Made by a program: the position numbers and the translations under genes. A DNA stretch of 64,000 bases from contig CANLVP010000002.1 in the NCBI GenBank assembly GCA_947494675.1, forward strand, positions 496,001 through 560,000, read 5' to 3'. The stretch is from an uncultured Paracoccaceae bacterium (GTDB taxonomy: Bacteria > Pseudomonadota > Alphaproteobacteria > Rhodobacterales > Rhodobacteraceae). The notes under the pieces were generated by a model. It did not search any database. It saw nothing but the letters and a program-made list of their open reading frames with translations, and was not told where the DNA came from. Positions 1-7,317 of the stretch are shown here, piece by piece (the stretch's first letter is position 1; each line of letters starts with the position of its first letter).

Positions 1-1
1 C

Positions 2-481
2 GTCAAGATCGACCCGGCCACACGCGCCATCGCGGTCATCATGCTCTCGGCCAAATCCGAAGATACCGACAAGGTGCGTGGCTTGGAAACCGGGGCCGAT
101 GACTATGTGGCCAAACCCTATTCCATGTCCGAACTCATGGCCCGCGTCCGGTCGCAACTGCGCCGCGTGCGTCCCGCGACCGTGGGTCAGATCCTGACCT
201 TTGACGACATCGTGCTGGATGCCGAAACCCACCGTGTGACCCGCGGCGATGACCCACTGAAGCTAGGGCCAACTGAATTTCGCCTGCTTAGCACCTTCAT
301 GGAAAAGCCAGGCCGCGTCTGGTCGCGCGATCAATTGCTCGACCGGGTCTGGGGTCGCGACATCTATGTCGATACCCGCACCGTTGACGTCCACGTGGGG
401 CGCCTGCGCAAAGTGCTGACCCAAGGCGGCGGCGATGATCCCGTCCGCACCGTACGCGGCGCGGGATACGCTTTGGGCTAA
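2..481 (+). CDS. phoB: Phosphate regulon response regulator PhoB (3' part, truncated by window edge)
   Basis: The reading frame is open from base 2, so the ORF-track ATG at 41 is internal and the N-terminus lies outside the window. What remains is the end of a receiver domain (MLSAKSE with the conserved Ser/Ala-Lys region, then GADDYVAKPYS with the conserved Lys) and a complete OmpR/PhoB winged-helix DNA-binding domain (LGPTEFRLL, RVWSRDQLLDRVWG, RTVDVHVGRLRK, GAGYALG). The LGPTEFRLLSTFMEKPGRVWSRDQLLDRVWGRD core is characteristic of PhoB among OmpR-family regulators. PhoB is phosphorylated by PhoR and activates phosphate-starvation genes. It ends 55 bases before the next gene, which is on the same strand and need not be in its regulon. 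Confidence 0.85.
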   Translation, partial: VKIDPATRAIAVIMLSAKSEDTDKVRGLETGADDYVAKPYSMSELMARVRSQLRRVRPATVGQILTFDDIVLDAETHRVTRGDDPLKLGPTEFRLLSTFMEKPGRVWSRDQLLDRVWGRDIYVDTRTVDVHVGRLRKVLTQGGGDDPVRTVRGAGYALG

Positions 482-535
482 TTTCCGCTAGGTCGGCTGG
501 AAAACGGGTGCAATAGTCGGGCAGGGAGACCTGTC

Positions 536-1726
536 ATGGCACATCCAAATCCAGCTTTCACTACGGCGGAATACAACGACCGCCTGACCCGCGTGCGCAC
601 CGCTATGGACCGCGCAGGCGTCGAGGTTTTGTTTGTCGCCGACCCCTCCAACATGTCATGGCTCACCGGCTATGACGGCTGGTCCTTCTATGTGCACCAA
701 GGCGTGCTGATCGGCCCCGACGGCCCGCCGCTGTGGTGGGGTCGTGCCATGGACGGCGCGGGCGCGCGGCGCACGGTCTGGATGGATGACGACTGCATAC
801 ATCACTATGATGACACCTACGTCCAAAACCCCGACAAACACCCTATGGCGACCCTATCGGCCTTGATTGCCGATTACGGCTGGGGCGGTCTTAACCTCGC
901 CGTTGAAATGGACAATTACTATTTCAGTGCAGCCTGTTACGTCGAACTCCTCAAGCATCACGTGAAGATTTCCGACGCCACTGGCCTCGTGAACTGGCAA
1001 CGCCTGGTCAAATCCACGCAAGAAATCACCTATATGCGGCGCGCCGGGGCCATCGTCACCAAGATGCACCGCATGATCGCCGAAACGGCCCATGTCGGGT
1101 TGCGTAAAAACGACCTCATCGCCGAGATCTACCGCACCGGCATCCAAGGGGCTGATGGCCACTGGGGAGATTATCCCGCCATTGTGCCTATGGCTCCTTC
1201 TGGCGCTGACGCTACGGCGCCGCACCTGACGTGGGATGACACGCCTTTGCAGGCGGGTGAGGCGACGTTCTTTGAAATCGCCGGGGCCTATCGCCGCTAC
1301 CAATGTCCGCAAAGTCGCACGCTATTATTTGGCGAGGTGCCCGCCACCTACCGCAAGGCAGAGGACGCCGTGATCGCTGCCACCGACGCCGTGCTGGACA
1401 TAGCCGCCCCAGGTGCCACCTGCGAGGACATCGCGCAGACATTCAACACAACGCTCGCCCGCCATGGCTTTCACAAAGACAGCCGCTGCGGCTACGCCAT
1501 CGGTCTGTCCTACCCACCCGATTGGGGCGAGCGCACGATCTCGCTCCGGGCAGGGGACACAACCCAGCTCGCCGCAGGCATGACCCTGCATTTCATGCCC
1601 GCGCTTTGGCTGGACGACGGCGGGATCGAGATGACCGAACCCTTGGTCATCACAGACACCGGTTGCGAAAAACTGTGCCAAACCCCCAGCGGTCTTGTGG
1701 TCAAACCGGACACCGGCACATTTTAA
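536..1726 (+). CDS. doeA: M24-family creatinase/ectoine-hydrolase-like protein (DoeA/EutD type)
   Basis: A 396-residue protein with the two-domain creatinase/aminopeptidase-P layout: an N-terminal domain (about 1-160, DPSNMSWLTGYDGWSFYVHQ) and a C-terminal pita-bread domain. The N-terminal SNMSWLTGYDGWSFYVHQ and VEMDNYYFSAA segments resemble ectoine hydrolases (DoeA/EutD), which open the ectoine ring to N-acetyl-diaminobutyrate. Positions that carry metal-binding Asp in true peptidases read FEIAG and QSRT, so a metal-independent creatinase-like hydrolase is more likely than a peptidase. None of the usual ectoine partners (deacetylase, uptake genes, AsnC/GntR regulator) is nearby, so the substrate is uncertain. 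The start follows a GGGAGA ribosome site. Confidence 0.65.
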   Translation: MAHPNPAFTTAEYNDRLTRVRTAMDRAGVEVLFVADPSNMSWLTGYDGWSFYVHQGVLIGPDGPPLWWGRAMDGAGARRTVWMDDDCIHHYDDTYVQNPDKHPMATLSALIADYGWGGLNLAVEMDNYYFSAACYVELLKHHVKISDATGLVNWQRLVKSTQEITYMRRAGAIVTKMHRMIAETAHVGLRKNDLIAEIYRTGIQGADGHWGDYPAIVPMAPSGADATAPHLTWDDTPLQAGEATFFEIAGAYRRYQCPQSRTLLFGEVPATYRKAEDAVIAATDAVLDIAAPGATCEDIAQTFNTTLARHGFHKDSRCGYAIGLSYPPDWGERTISLRAGDTTQLAAGMTLHFMPALWLDDGGIEMTEPLVITDTGCEKLCQTPSGLVVKPDTGTF

Positions 1727-1744
1727 TTTGACTGCAAAATTAAA
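1722..1744. promoter_or_regulatory. Probable XylR (ROK) operator upstream of xylBA
   Basis: A 23-bp dyad TTTAATTTGACTGCAAAATTAAA with perfect 8-bp arms. It overlaps the stop codon of the preceding gene and ends 18 bases before xylB. It agrees at 18 of 23 positions with the dyad upstream of xylR (5772-5794). The shared core is TTTAmTTTGmyTGCmAAAkTAAA, so both are probably bound by the ROK regulator encoded at 4548-5747. Its position suggests that xylBA has its own repressed promoter rather than depending on readthrough. Confidence 0.7.
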
Positions 1745-1762
1745 AAGAGGCTACCAACCCCC

Positions 1763-3226
1763 ATGACTGAAAAAACCTACCTTGGCTTCGATCTGGGGAC
1801 CTCCGGCCTGCGCGGATTGCTTGTTACCGCCGATGATACGCCCATTGCATCGTTCGAAGCGCATTACGACACCGCACAGCCCCACAAGGGGTGGAGCGAG
1901 CAGAACCCAACCGACTGGATCATCGCCTGTCAAGCCGTCGCCCGTGGCCTGCGCGACGCGGCCCCACAGGCCTGGGCCAATATCGCTGGCATCGGTGTCT
2001 CGGGTCACATGCACGGCGCCGTCTTGATGGACAACGCAGGGCAGGTGGTCCGCCCCTGCATCTTGTGGAACGACACCCGCAGCCACGCCGAGGCCGCAGC
2101 CCTTGATGCCGCTGATCAAGTCCGCGCGCTGTCCGGCAACATCGTCTTTCCCGGCTTCACAGCGCCAAAACTGATGTGGGTCGCCAAACATGAACCCGAC
2201 AACTTCGCGAAAGTGGCCAAGGTCGTCCTGCCCGCCGCCTTCCTCAACCACTGGCTCACCGGGGATTACGTCGCGGATATGTCCGATTCCGCGGGCACTT
2301 CTTGGCTGGACGTCGGTGCACGCGATTGGTCGGACAAGCTGCTGGACGCGGGCGGTATGCGACAAGACCAGATGCCGCGCCTCGTGGAAGGGTCGCAATC
2401 CGCAGGCACGCTACGGACGGACCTTGCTAGGGACTGGGCGCTGACCGACACGGTGCACATCGCAGGCGGTGCCGGTGACAACGCCGCTGCTGCCTGTGGC
2501 GCAGGCGTGATGAAAGAGGGGCAGGGCTTTATCTCGCTCGGCACCTCGGGTGTGCTCTTGGCGGCCCGCGATCGATACAAACCCGACCCCGCAACAGCTG
2601 TGCACACCTTCTGCCACGCGGTCCCCAACCGCTGGTATCAGATGGGCGTGATCCTTGCCGCCACCGATTGCCTCAACTGGCTGTCCGCGGTCACGCAAAC
2701 CGCACCGGCAGAGCTGACAGCAGAGCTTGGCGATACGCTCGCAGCACCCGGCACGTTGCAATTCCTGCCTTATTTGTCAGGCGAACGCACGCCCCACAAT
2801 GACAGCCAAATCCGTGGCAGCTTCATCGGCCTCCACGCCAGCACAACCCGCGCCGACATGACCCGCGCCGTGCTCGAAGGGGTGGCCTACGCATTGCGGG
2901 ATTGCTTTGAGGCGCTGAAATCCACCGGCGTCGACCTCACCCATGTCCTCGCCCTTGGCGGTGGCACGAAATCCCGGCTTTGGGTGGAAATGGTCGCAAC
3001 GACCCTCAATCTGCCGCTGATCCTGCCGAAATCCGGCGACTTTGGCGCGGCCCTGGGTGCCGCCCGCCTTGCAAGATGCGCCGCCACCGGCTGCGATCCA
3101 GAGGCGGCTATGACTGCCCCCGCGGCAGAGGAGACGATCCGTCCCAACGCCGATCTCGTCCCGGCGTTTGATGCCGCTTACCACCGCTACACCCGCCTGT
3201 ATCCAGCTATGAAAGCCCTGCTATGA
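1763..3226 (+). CDS. xylB: Xylulokinase
   Basis: A 487-residue FGGY-family sugar kinase that phosphorylates D-xylulose to xylulose 5-phosphate for the pentose phosphate pathway. The N-terminal ATPase motif is [13 protein letters not shown]. The xylulokinase-specific segment [13 protein letters not shown] (catalytic Asp region) lies near residue 80, phosphate-binding [10 protein letters not shown] near 255 and the C-terminal FGGY segment [15 protein letters not shown] near 395. Length matches the family. The 3' end overlaps xylA by four bases (ATGA), indicating translational coupling. A probable XylR operator sits just upstream. Confidence 0.95.
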   Translation: MTEKTYLGFDLGTSGLRGLLVTADDTPIASFEAHYDTAQPHKGWSEQNPTDWIIACQAVARGLRDAAPQAWANIAGIGVSGHMHGAVLMDNAGQVVRPCILWNDTRSHAEAAALDAADQVRALSGNIVFPGFTAPKLMWVAKHEPDNFAKVAKVVLPAAFLNHWLTGDYVADMSDSAGTSWLDVGARDWSDKLLDAGGMRQDQMPRLVEGSQSAGTLRTDLARDWALTDTVHIAGGAGDNAAAACGAGVMKEGQGFISLGTSGVLLAARDRYKPDPATAVHTFCHAVPNRWYQMGVILAATDCLNWLSAVTQTAPAELTAELGDTLAAPGTLQFLPYLSGERTPHNDSQIRGSFIGLHASTTRADMTRAVLEGVAYALRDCFEALKSTGVDLTHVLALGGGTKSRLWVEMVATTLNLPLILPKSGDFGAALGAARLARCAATGCDPEAAMTAPAAEETIRPNADLVPAFDAAYHRYTRLYPAMKALL

Positions 3227-4527
3227 CCGACTTCTTCAAAGACATCGCACCCGTCACCTATGCGGGCCCCGACAGCACCGATCCAATGGCGTTCCACCAC
3301 TACAACCCCGATGAAATGCTCGGCGGCAAGGCGCTCAAGGACCACCTGCGCTTTGCCATCGCCTATTGGCACAGCTTCGCATGGGAAGGCGGCGACCCCT
3401 TTGGCGGCCAGACCTTTGAACGCCCCTGGTATCCCCAAGACGACATGGGCCGCGCCAAGCAAAAGGCCGACACGGCGTTCGAGATGTTTCGCATCCTCGG
3501 CGTGCCGTATTTCTGTTTCCACGACGCCGATGTGCGCCCCGAGGGCGGCAGCTTTGCCGAGAACACCAGCCGCCTCGATGAGATGACCGATTACTTCGCG
3601 GGCAAAATGGAAACCACAGGCACCAAGCTCCTCTGGGGCACCGCGAACATGTTCAGCCACCGCCGCTACATGTCCGGCGCCTCCACCAACCCCGACCCGG
3701 ACGTCTTTGCCTTTGCTGCCGCGACGGTCAAAAGCTGCATGGACGCCACCCAAAAACTGGGCGGCGAAAACTACGTCCTCTGGGGCGGTCGCGAAGGTTA
3801 TGAGACCCTGATCAACACCGACATGGGGCGCGAACTTGACCACATGGGCCGCTTCCTCAACATGGTCGTCGATTACAAACATAAGATCGGCTTCAAAGGC
3901 ACGATCCTTGTGGAACCCAAGCCGCAAGAGCCGTCCAAGCACCAATACGACTACGACGCCGCCACCTGCTTTGGATTCTTGCAGAAATACGGGCTGGAGA
4001 ATGAGGTGAAGCTGAACCTCGAACAGGGCCACGCGATCCTTGCGGGCCACAGCTTTGAACATGAAATCGCGACCGCCGCCGCCTTGGGCGTACTCGGCTC
4101 CATCGATATGAACCGCAACGACTACCAATCGGGCTGGGACACCGACCAATTCCCCAACAATGTGCCAGAGGTGGCGCTAGCCTACTACCACATCCTCAAG
4201 GCAGGCGGTTTCGACACCGGTGGCACCAATTTCGACGCCAAACTGCGCCGTCAATCGCTCGACGCCGAAGACCTGATCGCAAGCCACATCGGTGGGATGG
4301 ATGTCTGCGCACGCGGGCTGAAAGCGGCCCATGCGATGCTGGCCGATGGCGGGCTCGAGGAGGCATTGGAAGACCGCTACGCAGGCTGGGACACGCCCGC
4401 CGCCAAGGCGATGCTCAACAGTGATCTAGGCAGCATCGCGGCCCGTGTTGCTAAGGACAACATCAACCCGACACCGCGCTCTGGTCGGCAAGAAATCCTG
4501 GAAAACTACATCAACCGCTTCGTCTAG
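3223..4527 (+). CDS. xylA: Xylose isomerase
   Basis: A 434-residue class II xylose isomerase, which converts D-xylose to D-xylulose using two divalent metal ions. Signature segments are visible: [12 protein letters not shown] (catalytic His), [33 protein letters not shown] (metal-binding Glu/Lys) and [18 protein letters not shown]. Length is normal for class II. It is the second gene of the xylBA unit and converges on xylR, whose end lies 20 bases away. No xylose transporter is present in the window. Confidence 0.96.
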   Translation: MTDFFKDIAPVTYAGPDSTDPMAFHHYNPDEMLGGKALKDHLRFAIAYWHSFAWEGGDPFGGQTFERPWYPQDDMGRAKQKADTAFEMFRILGVPYFCFHDADVRPEGGSFAENTSRLDEMTDYFAGKMETTGTKLLWGTANMFSHRRYMSGASTNPDPDVFAFAAATVKSCMDATQKLGGENYVLWGGREGYETLINTDMGRELDHMGRFLNMVVDYKHKIGFKGTILVEPKPQEPSKHQYDYDAATCFGFLQKYGLENEVKLNLEQGHAILAGHSFEHEIATAAALGVLGSIDMNRNDYQSGWDTDQFPNNVPEVALAYYHILKAGGFDTGGTNFDAKLRRQSLDAEDLIASHIGGMDVCARGLKAAHAMLADGGLEEALEDRYAGWDTPAAKAMLNSDLGSIAARVAKDNINPTPRSGRQEILENYINRFV

Positions 4528-4547
4528 GGCAGGGGCCGCGTGCCCGC

Positions 4548-5747
4548 TCAGGCCACGCGGTCAATCCCGTCGCGCAACGACATCTCGGCCACGCCCAAAA
4601 GCGCAAAGGCGGCAGCACCCCGCGCCCACATAAAGTCGCCCCACTTGTGCACGACGATCTTCGGCGGCGGCGCATCCACCTGCACGATGGACGCCTTGAT
4701 CGCGGTGATCACATCTTCGGCGTAAAGGTGGTCAAACGACATGCGTTCGCCTGACAGAATGATCAGCTCCGGGTCAAACAGGTTCACCAGATTGGACAGC
4801 CCCATCGCGAAAATCCGGCTCGACCGGTTTACGATGCTCTGTGCGGTTGCATCCCCGTCGCGCGCAGCCGCCAGCAAGTCCTGCACACCGCTTTCGGGCG
4901 AATGGCCCTGCGCATCAAACGAGGCCTCCCGCAGCAACGCATAGTCGGCCACATAGGCCTCCAGACAGCCGCGCTGGCCGCAGCGACACAGCGCGCCATC
5001 CAGCTGCACCTTGGTATGCCCAAACTCCGCCCCACAGCCCCGCGTGCCACGATAGACCTGATTGTCGATGACAATCCCCATGCCGACCCCGGCCTCAATC
5101 GTGACCACGATAAAATTCGCCGTGTCGCGCGCATCGCCCAGATATTGCTCGGCCATTGCAACCAGATTGGCGTCATTGTCCAAAAAGACGCGTAACTTCA
5201 GCGCCTTATATAGCGCTGTCGCCAATTCAACATTGCGCTCTTCCAAAAACGGCGACCAATGCACAAATCCGCGCGTCGCGTCCACGATCCCTGCAATGCC
5301 CACGCCCACGGCAGAGAGGTCGTCAAACCCATAGGCGGCATCTTCAAGCGTCGCATCAAGCGCCTGCCGGGTCTGCGAAATCAGCCCGTCCAACGCCACC
5401 CGCGTCTGATCGCGGGGCATGGTATGTTGATGCACAACCGTCCCCGCAAAATCGACCAGAACGACCGAAATTGTCGTCTCACCAACCTTGAGACCCGCCA
5501 CCAAAAACGCATCGGCACGCAGCGCGAGGTCAACCCTTGGACGACCGCGCCCGGATCCGGACTTAGCCGAGGACCGGGCCACTTCGGCGATCAGCCCATC
5601 GCGGATCATCTCTGCCGTGATGGTTGTGACGGTCGCAGGTGACGTATCGGTGGCCTGCGCAAGATCAATCCGCGCAATGCGGCCCGCGCGCCGAATGGCA
5701 TCCAGGATCGCCGACCGCGTCGTGTCCTTTGAATTCTCCATCACCAC
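4548..5747 (-). CDS. xylR: ROK-family transcriptional regulator, probable xylose repressor XylR
   Basis: A 399-residue ROK regulator. The N-terminal winged helix (about 10-70) contains RSAILDAIRRAGRIARIDLAQATDTSPATVTTITAEMI. The sugar-kinase-like domain follows, with a DNDANLVAMAEQYLG segment and the ROK zinc motif region GTRGCGAEFGHTKVQLDGALCRCGQRGCLEAY (CxCGxxGCxE). The degenerate kinase domain senses sugar and is not expected to phosphorylate it. It is convergent with xylBA and carries a 23-bp dyad 25 bases upstream of its own start, matching the dyad before xylB. This supports autoregulation and control of xylBA. The inducer is inferred from context. Confidence 0.85.
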   Translation of the reverse strand: MVMENSKDTTRSAILDAIRRAGRIARIDLAQATDTSPATVTTITAEMIRDGLIAEVARSSAKSGSGRGRPRVDLALRADAFLVAGLKVGETTISVVLVDFAGTVVHQHTMPRDQTRVALDGLISQTRQALDATLEDAAYGFDDLSAVGVGIAGIVDATRGFVHWSPFLEERNVELATALYKALKLRVFLDNDANLVAMAEQYLGDARDTANFIVVTIEAGVGMGIVIDNQVYRGTRGCGAEFGHTKVQLDGALCRCGQRGCLEAYVADYALLREASFDAQGHSPESGVQDLLAAARDGDATAQSIVNRSSRIFAMGLSNLVNLFDPELIILSGERMSFDHLYAEDVITAIKASIVQVDAPPPKIVVHKWGDFMWARGAAAFALLGVAEMSLRDGIDRVA

Positions 5748-5771
5748 CGCCCCACACTGCCAATGCGTCGT

Positions 5772-5794
5772 TTTACTTTGCTTGCCAAAGTAAA
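5772..5794. promoter_or_regulatory. Probable XylR autoregulatory operator
   Basis: A perfect 9-bp-arm dyad, TTTACTTTGCTTGCCAAAGTAAA, 25 bases upstream of the xylR start on the opposite side from xylBA. It has the same length and core as the site at 1722-1744. ROK-family XylR proteins are known to bind long AT-rich dyads of this kind; that this protein binds here is inferred. Confidence 0.7.
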
Positions 5795-5892
5795 TTCAAT
5801 CCGTTTCCGTGACGGCCCGCGCCACAAGCTCTGTCACTTCGCCGCCGCCCTGTGTAAGACTGCGCATCTGACGGGCAGGGGAGTGATCCGAC

Positions 5893-6405
5893 ATGCAAAC
5901 CAAACGTGCCATCTTGCTAATGGCAGTCGTGGCCTGCGGCCTCAGCGGCTGCGCACGCAATCCTGCGCCCGAGGCAGGCGTCGCTTCTGCCACGGACATA
6001 AACTGCATGGCGCGTGCGATGTATTTTGAATCAAACCGCTCCAGCCGCGACGGCATGATCGCCGTTGGCAGCGTCGTAATGAACCGCGTGCAATCTGACG
6101 ACTTCCCCAACTCCGTCTGCGCCGTCGTCAGCCAAAGGCGTCAATTCGCCCCCGGCGTGATGTCCAAATCCATGAGCGGTGAGGCGCGTGCCCTGGCAGA
6201 GGCCTCCGCTGCGGCAGTGCTCACGGGCGAGCGGCACCCCAATGTCGGCGGCGCGCGGTTCTTCCATGCCGCGTGGTACAACGCGACCTTCAACAACATC
6301 CACTACGTGCTGACCGCTGGCGGCAATGCTTTCTATGAAAAACGGCGCCCCGAAAACGTGACCCGACCAAACCCGCTCCCGCAGGTTGAGGGGATCACCG
6401 GCTAA
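5893..6405 (+). CDS. SleB-like cell-wall hydrolase, lipoprotein
   Basis: A 170-residue protein with a lipoprotein signal peptide (ILLMAVVACGLSGC, Cys at about 20). It carries a Hydrolase_2/SleB-type domain: INCMARAMYFESNRSSRDGMIAVGSVVMNRV contains the conserved catalytic Glu (YFES), and later blocks are CAVVSQRRQFAPG and FFHAAWYN. In spore formers SleB is a lytic transglycosylase of the cortex. In alphaproteobacteria such proteins are presumed to be envelope-remodelling enzymes. It is monocistronic, between xylR and the N-heterocycle operon, with no functional link to either. Confidence 0.8.
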   Translation: MQTKRAILLMAVVACGLSGCARNPAPEAGVASATDINCMARAMYFESNRSSRDGMIAVGSVVMNRVQSDDFPNSVCAVVSQRRQFAPGVMSKSMSGEARALAEASAAAVLTGERHPNVGGARFFHAAWYNATFNNIHYVLTAGGNAFYEKRRPENVTRPNPLPQVEGITG

Positions 6406-6428
6406 GCCCTCACGCGGCCAGAAACTCG

Positions 6429-6469
6429 TTGACAGAAGCGGTCCCTGCCAAATACCATTTGTATACAAA
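6429..6469 (+). promoter_or_regulatory. Promoter and operator of the N-heterocycle operon
   Basis: A consensus -35 TTGACA (6429-6434) is followed after 18 bp by TACCAT as a possible -10 (6453-6458). A perfect 12-bp palindrome TTTGTATACAAA lies at 6458-6469, at the expected transcription start. A repressor bound here would block initiation. The same palindrome type recurs at 15243-15254 and 15331-15342. The regulator is not proven; the operon's own MarR protein (13604-14041) is the best local candidate. Confidence 0.7.
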
Positions 6470-6486
6470 CGGTTTGGTGCCTCGCT

Positions 6487-7317
6487 TTGACTTTCATTCA
6501 ATCAACTGAACTCGCCGAAACGCTGGAATACCTGAGGTCCCACAAAGCCGTGGTTTTGGCCGGTGGGACAGACGTGTTTCCGGCCATGAAACAGGGCCAA
6601 AGACCCGGTTCCATCGTCAGCTTGGCGCGGGTCGCGGGTCTGCGCGGAATTTCCCAAGATGACCACGGATTCCGCATTGGTGCCGCGACCACATGGTCCG
6701 ACATCGTGGCGAGCGATTTGCCCCCTGCGTTCGACGCGCTCAAGGCGGCAGCCCGCGAGGTCGGCGGCCAGCAAATTCAGAACGTCGGGACCATTGCGGG
6801 AAACCTTTGCAACGCATCCCCCGCCGCCGACGGCGTGCCGCCCTTGCTGGCCTTGGGGGCACAAGTCGAACTGGCCAGCGCCGCCCGTGGCACCCGTGTC
6901 GTTGACCTCTCCAATTTCATCACCGGGGTCCGTCAAACCGACCTGGCCGAAGACGAAATCGTCACGGCGGTCCTCATTCCCAATCCGCCAGACGGCATGG
7001 CATCGGCCTTTGAAAAGCTGGGAAGCCGCCGATATCTGGTGATCTCGATCTGTATGACAGCTGCAAATGTCCTGCTTGATGATCAGGGCCGGATTGCAAA
7101 GGCTCACATCGCGGTCGGGGCCTGCTCCGCTGTCGCGCAGCGCTTGCCCACGCTCGAGGCCGCAATCATCGGCGCGCGCCCTACAGACGCCCCGGTCGAC
7201 CCCTCTCATCTGGCCGATCTGTCCCCCATCGATGACGTCCGGGGAAGTGCTGCGTTTCGAATGGACGCTGTGCAAGAACAAATCCGGCGCGCGATCATCC
7301 GGGCAGGTGGCGCATGA
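6487..7317 (+). CDS. Molybdenum hydroxylase FAD-binding subunit (xanthine dehydrogenase family subunit M)
   Basis: A 276-residue FAD_binding_5/CO_deh_flav_C protein. FAD-binding motifs are VLAGGTDVFPAM (near 25) and GGQQIQNVGTIAGNLCNASPAAD (near 95), followed by VGACSAVAQRLP in the C-terminal domain. It passes electrons from the 2Fe-2S clusters of its partner to an acceptor. The start is TTG directly behind the operator. The gene overlaps the large subunit by four bases, so the two almost certainly form one enzyme that hydroxylates an aromatic N-heterocycle, a purine or an aldehyde. Context favours an N-heterocycle such as nicotinate. Confidence 0.88.
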   Translation: MTFIQSTELAETLEYLRSHKAVVLAGGTDVFPAMKQGQRPGSIVSLARVAGLRGISQDDHGFRIGAATTWSDIVASDLPPAFDALKAAAREVGGQQIQNVGTIAGNLCNASPAADGVPPLLALGAQVELASAARGTRVVDLSNFITGVRQTDLAEDEIVTAVLIPNPPDGMASAFEKLGSRRYLVISICMTAANVLLDDQGRIAKAHIAVGACSAVAQRLPTLEAAIIGARPTDAPVDPSHLADLSPIDDVRGSAAFRMDAVQEQIRRAIIRAGGA

